Shown one piece after another: positions 60,063-64,000 of a stretch of DNA of 64,000 nucleotides. Position 1 is the first letter of the stretch, and every line of letters begins with the position of its first letter. Below the pieces are notes generated by a model. That model saw nothing but the letters and a program-made list of their open reading frames with translations, searched no databases and was not told where the DNA came from. The DNA lies in NCBI RefSeq assembly GCF_037975245.1, contig NC_092579.1, positions 13,190,678-13,254,677 of the forward strand, in the 5' to 3' direction. Made by a program: the position numbers and the translations under genes. This stretch comes from Apostichopus japonicus (lineage: Eukaryota; Echinodermata; Holothuroidea; Aspidochirotida; Stichopodidae).

Positions 60063-62255
60063 AATGGGAAGGGAGGTGAACGGTGGGTGGGGAAGGAGGG
60101 AGGGGAGAAAGAAGTAACAGTGAAACATGCATAGCATTTATGTTATTAACTATATTTGCAAAGAGGTAAGGATATAATGCCTTGGACAATTTTGACATCT
60201 CGTATATAATATTTTATCACTGTTGACGAAACCGCAAAGTGTGTCAAGAATCATTCAAGCTGAATATTGGAAAATAAACACACTGCTCTTAGACAGAACG
60301 GCAACTCAGGTTCGATTTTCGTCAATCTACCGTTGTAATGGCCCGACTTTGTTGTCCGAGCACCTTTACTTTTAACGCATGATAACGGTTTAGGCCATGG
60401 TACATAGGGCATTTATGTGCTCTGTTTTCAATTTCCGTGCAACTGATCGAGGGAGGGGCTAAATTTATCACAGAATGATGAATTAGGAGTTGCTAATCAC
60501 AAATTGCTTTATCCCCACGCATGGTTGTGGTTAAGCGAGAAGAAAATTCATGGAAAAGGGAGTTACATCACCATACTTAAAACCCATATACCAGTTCCAC
60601 TACTACTGTTTTGCTGAAGTGAGAAAGTACACTAACACTGCAAGTTTCATGGGAGTTCACTCAATTTTTTTTATTTCAGACCTTGAATGAAATCATAAAT
60701 GAATTATGACTGCTAAAATATGTTAGCTAATTAACCAATTGGTTAATTAGATTAATTAGTTAAAAAACATTGTTAACTAGTTAATTATCTAAAAGCATTA
60801 ATTTTTAAAAATCCTACTAATTTATAAGCCAGTTAATTAATTAAGGCCATTTTAACCAGTTGAAAGGATTGAGTATATATGGTAGAGAACAAAAAGGAAG
60901 GAAATTTCAAATAATCTTCAAAACTTCATCCACATCTTTGTTTGTATTTAGAGAAGTTGGACTGGGTAGGTTGTAACATGGACTTCCTTTAAATAAAGAT
61001 TTTCTCAATTGCCTTGAAAGAATGCTATACCCTCCCAAACCAAATTTGACTAGAACTCAAACTATGAGCACTTTGTTCATTCAAAAGTGAAATACTTTTT
61101 CAAGCCTGATGACTCAAAAGACAGATGCTTATCCACTCTATTCGAGGTGCAAGAAGATGAGAGATACTACCTCCCCTGGACGACACGATACCATTCCTAG
61201 TTAAGTCCAAGCATTGCTAAAATAAGACTCCCTTTCATCAATTTTCCTGAAAGAATGCTTACATCCTTCCAAATACAATATTCACTAATCACTATTAAAT
61301 ACAAAAAAAAAAAACTACCACACTTCCGGGTGGGGACTGATACAGGACTCCAAGTAAAAATACTCAATTTTCCTGAAATATGGCCACATCATCCCAAATA
61401 CAATTTTTTCTAGTAATTTACAACAACAAAAAACTTCCAATCTCTGATCATGAGCATTTCGTTCATTCGGAAAAATTAAATCCTTACCCATCCTGATGAC
61501 TGCCAAGGCTGATTGTTTACCAGACAAAGTGAAATAATACTCAAAAGGAAATTTGCTTGTTCTCTCGTTTATTTCGTTGCTCATCTCTCTATCTCTTTTT
61601 CTCTTTCTCTTTTACTCAGTCTTTACAAGTTGTGTTTTGCTTTATACTCATTTCTCTCTCAACCTTTCTCTCTGAAGAACAGTTTACAACTGACCACTGT
61701 CTCTAAAAACACACTATTCCGTAACTCAATACAATACATGCTAATTTTACATAATAAAAACAGAATGGTTGGGCAAACAATAGATGGCATTTTGAAAGCA
61801 TTTGCCTGGTTTCATAACATAGCAGGTGCAAAATTGTTAGACTACTTTACTCTCTAGAACATTCTCCCCTTCCATGAGGTACTCTACCTCAAGTATAAAA
61901 AACAAAACAAAATTAATACATTTTACTCATACATTAACCATCAAAAATCTTTCTTCATTACTGCAAATCTATGTACAGTAAGATATTTGTTGAGTATTTA
62001 TATCACATAATATTGAACTTATATATAACACTTTTTGTCTACATTCGACACAAACACACGGAAACACTTTCTTAAATTAAACATGTATCCTTATATGGTA
62101 TGTTCTTATACCAAAATTCACTGATATAAATGCAAAAGATCTTGGACTGTGTACAGTCTGAAGGGAATTTATAACCGCTTCTAAGTAAAATTTACTTTAC
62201 CACAAGAACTTAACTTAATCTAGGATTTCCACACGACAAATCTTTGTAATGTTTC
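60063..62255. other. Intergenic, nothing recognised
   Basis: Includes AT-rich self-complementary TTAATTAG/CTAATTAA repeats at 60720-60845. No gene family recognised in the short frames. Confidence 0.45.
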
Positions 62256-62890
62256 TCAAATAAACAACTCTAATCTAGGTATGCTTATAGCTTTTACAGG
62301 AGCCACCTTCGCTTTTGAAGCTACTAACTGCACCCTGATTCCATTTACCCCCATGGTTGTTAAATAAACCACAGCTGCATATGCATCACTTGAAGCATCA
62401 CAAAATACATGCATTCTTTGGTCTGCCTTACCCTTTGGGCACAAGCATATTCCAATATCAATTTTGTCTAAATTAACTAAATTTTCCAACCACTTTCTGA
62501 TTTCTGATTCTAGACCCCCTACATTAGGATCATCCCAATCAAGTTCTTTTTCCCCAATTATTTTGCATTCAAATCTTAGCTACTTCTATAATAGGCCCAA
62601 TAGTTCCAAGAGGATCAAACACTGATGATAGCTTGCTTAAAACAATTTGCTTGGTTAAGGTTTCAACATTACTAACCATTACTGGCTTCTTAAGTTGAAA
62701 TTTGTCTGACTCTGCCTGCCAAGTCAATCCTAAGGTCTTTGTTGACGGCAACCTCTGTCTAGTTTTATCAACTGACTTAGCCCTATGTTCCTTTGGAATC
62801 CCTTCTAAAAGCGTCTTTGAGTTTGATATCCATTTCATGGGTTTCATGCCCTCTTGGCCCCGTAGAGCAACCAACTGGGTATACAATTCT
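62256..62890 (-). pseudogene. BEL/Pao retrotransposon polymerase fragment
   Basis: On the minus strand the end of the reverse transcriptase is seen (GMKPMKWISNSKTLLEGIP, LPSTKTLGLTW, SSVFDPLGTI), then the start of the RNase H region (MHVFCDASSDAYAAVVY, SIPRLEL), in the order usual for BEL/Pao pol. Breaks: a single-base frameshift near 62568 separates the two parts, a stop follows directly after PRLEL, and gag, protease, integrase and LTRs are absent nearby. It is a dead fragment. Confidence 0.88.
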
Positions 62891-64000
62891 TATATCCTTT
62901 CCACCATTAACAATCTCACACCTCATAAGTCTCACTACCAGTCTTTTCCCTGTGAACTTATAAGGTTTCATTTTGACGGAATGACAGATGAAGCATTCAT
63001 TCGGAAACATGTGGCGTTCCCTCCACTCTCTTGGACCACTTGTATTGTCGGACCAGAGGGCGCGTTTCCTTGGCGGTTCGTTTTCATCTGCGTCATCATT
63101 CAGCTTGTTTACATCCGTTTCTATATGAGTAAAATTAAAAGAAGAAATAGCTGTTAAATAATGTTTTGCAACAAGAAAGGTAAGTTTTAAAATTTTGAGC
63201 AAGGATTATTTGCCTCCACAGTTTTTGTTACTTAAGATTCAAAGCATTTTGCTCCCAACTTTTACTCCCTAATCATTGGGATCATTCAATAATCAAAAAG
63301 GAAAATAATATTTAGAGTTTAACTTTTATGTTTAATAATTTGAAGGAAGAATAAATTGCCAATGTTCAGCAACATGCTCTAGCAAAATCTTTGAATTTCT
63401 TAAAGGCATTTAAAGTAACCTCGCAATCTTTACACAAGTTGACAGAAAAGGTTACCTTTCCAAATTCAAAATGCATATATAGAGCCTACCCTTGTAAATA
63501 CTGTTTTTATTTTGTTTACCGTATTTGCCGTAACAAAAAAATTAATCTATATATGTCTTCTTCCTATTGAGGGCCCATTCCCATAAGTCATAATGAACTA
63601 AGAAGTACATGCATACCATCAGTGTATCAGGACTATGTATATTGCTCATGTTTGAATGATGACAAGAAAATTACAACAAGAAAATTAAATTTTGTTGATA
63701 AAATATGCTCTATGTAGGCTATATGCAGTAGGCTATATGCAGTGTTTTTGATCAAACCTGTCATTTGCTTTGTCAGCCTGGTGTAACCCACAAGTTGAGA
63801 CATTTGAAAGAAATATGCTGGTCAATGGTGTTGTTTACATCACAGTCAAACTGTTTACTAATAGACCTTATACTGTGTGTGAGCATATCTTTTCTGGATT
63901 GAATTCGAAAAGCCAGATTTGAATTAGGGTAAAATTTGCATAGGCCTACTACTAGTAGATATTTTGCCTTGCACCAGCAAGATATTTCTATCGCTATATT
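62891..64000. other. Window end, mostly unassigned
   Basis: The minus-strand frame upstream of the BEL/Pao fragment (62890 to about 63202) carries a Cys pair and basic residues (NECFICHSVKMKPYKF). It could be an upstream part of the same element or unrelated coding remnant; I cannot assign it. From 63203 on nothing is recognised apart from a small duplication of TAGGCTATATGCAGT near 63715-63742. Confidence 0.35.

Overview
This is a eukaryotic, intron-rich, AT-rich window that is heavily colonised by transposable elements. I infer a marine invertebrate deuterostome, most likely an echinoderm and plausibly a sea cucumber. The grounds are intron-rich host genes, a TRIM-type RING/B-box gene in a near intron-less layout, abundant short hAT-like elements whose ends carry long runs of G or C, BEL/Pao and CR1/Jockey-like retroelements, tRNA-headed SINEs, and blocks of AGGTCA repeats. 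Species assignment is inference; there was no database access.

Three host genes are supported. (1) Minus strand, 22511 down to 7303: translation termination factor eRF3 (GSPT1-like), rebuilt here as 16 coding exons giving a continuous 576-codon frame with all five GTPase motifs and an N-terminal PAM2 region. (2) Plus strand, 34681-38027: a 221-residue RING plus TRAF-type zinc-finger protein in five exons, probably an E3 ubiquitin ligase. (3) Plus strand, 50427-53341: an 844-residue RING/B-box/coiled-coil TRIM-like E3 ligase in two coding exons with a Pro/Thr-rich tail. They show no operon-like relation; the two putative ubiquitin ligases are merely in the same window.

Layout: 1-7302 has no recognised gene. 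7303-22511 is eRF3, with a SINE, a tandem array of SINE heads, a hairpin and a hAT-like element in its introns. 22512-26350 is intergenic with a hAT-like element and a 23-bp minisatellite. 26350-28420 is an array of repeats carrying the 5' end of U2 snRNA. 28560-34430 is a mosaic of short palindromic tandem arrays, a dead LINE and three hAT-like elements, one of them inside the LINE reverse transcriptase. 34681-38027 is the RING gene with a hAT-like element in intron 2. 38028-50366 is intergenic, with two LINE 3' ends, two near-perfect palindromes and a long TA repeat. 50427-53341 is the TRIM-like gene. 53970-55800 is the AGGTCA block. 57154-57797 holds a SINE and another U2-headed repeat. 59692-60054 is another hAT-like element. 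62256-62890 is a broken BEL/Pao polymerase fragment on the minus strand.

The most unusual signals are the repeat family with a U2 snRNA head on a non-U2 body, the two 79-83 bp perfect palindromes lying 2.1 kb apart, the self-complementary tandem arrays at 29062-29400 and 33117-33460, the tandem SINE heads beside an eRF3 exon, and the AGGTCA direct-repeat block.
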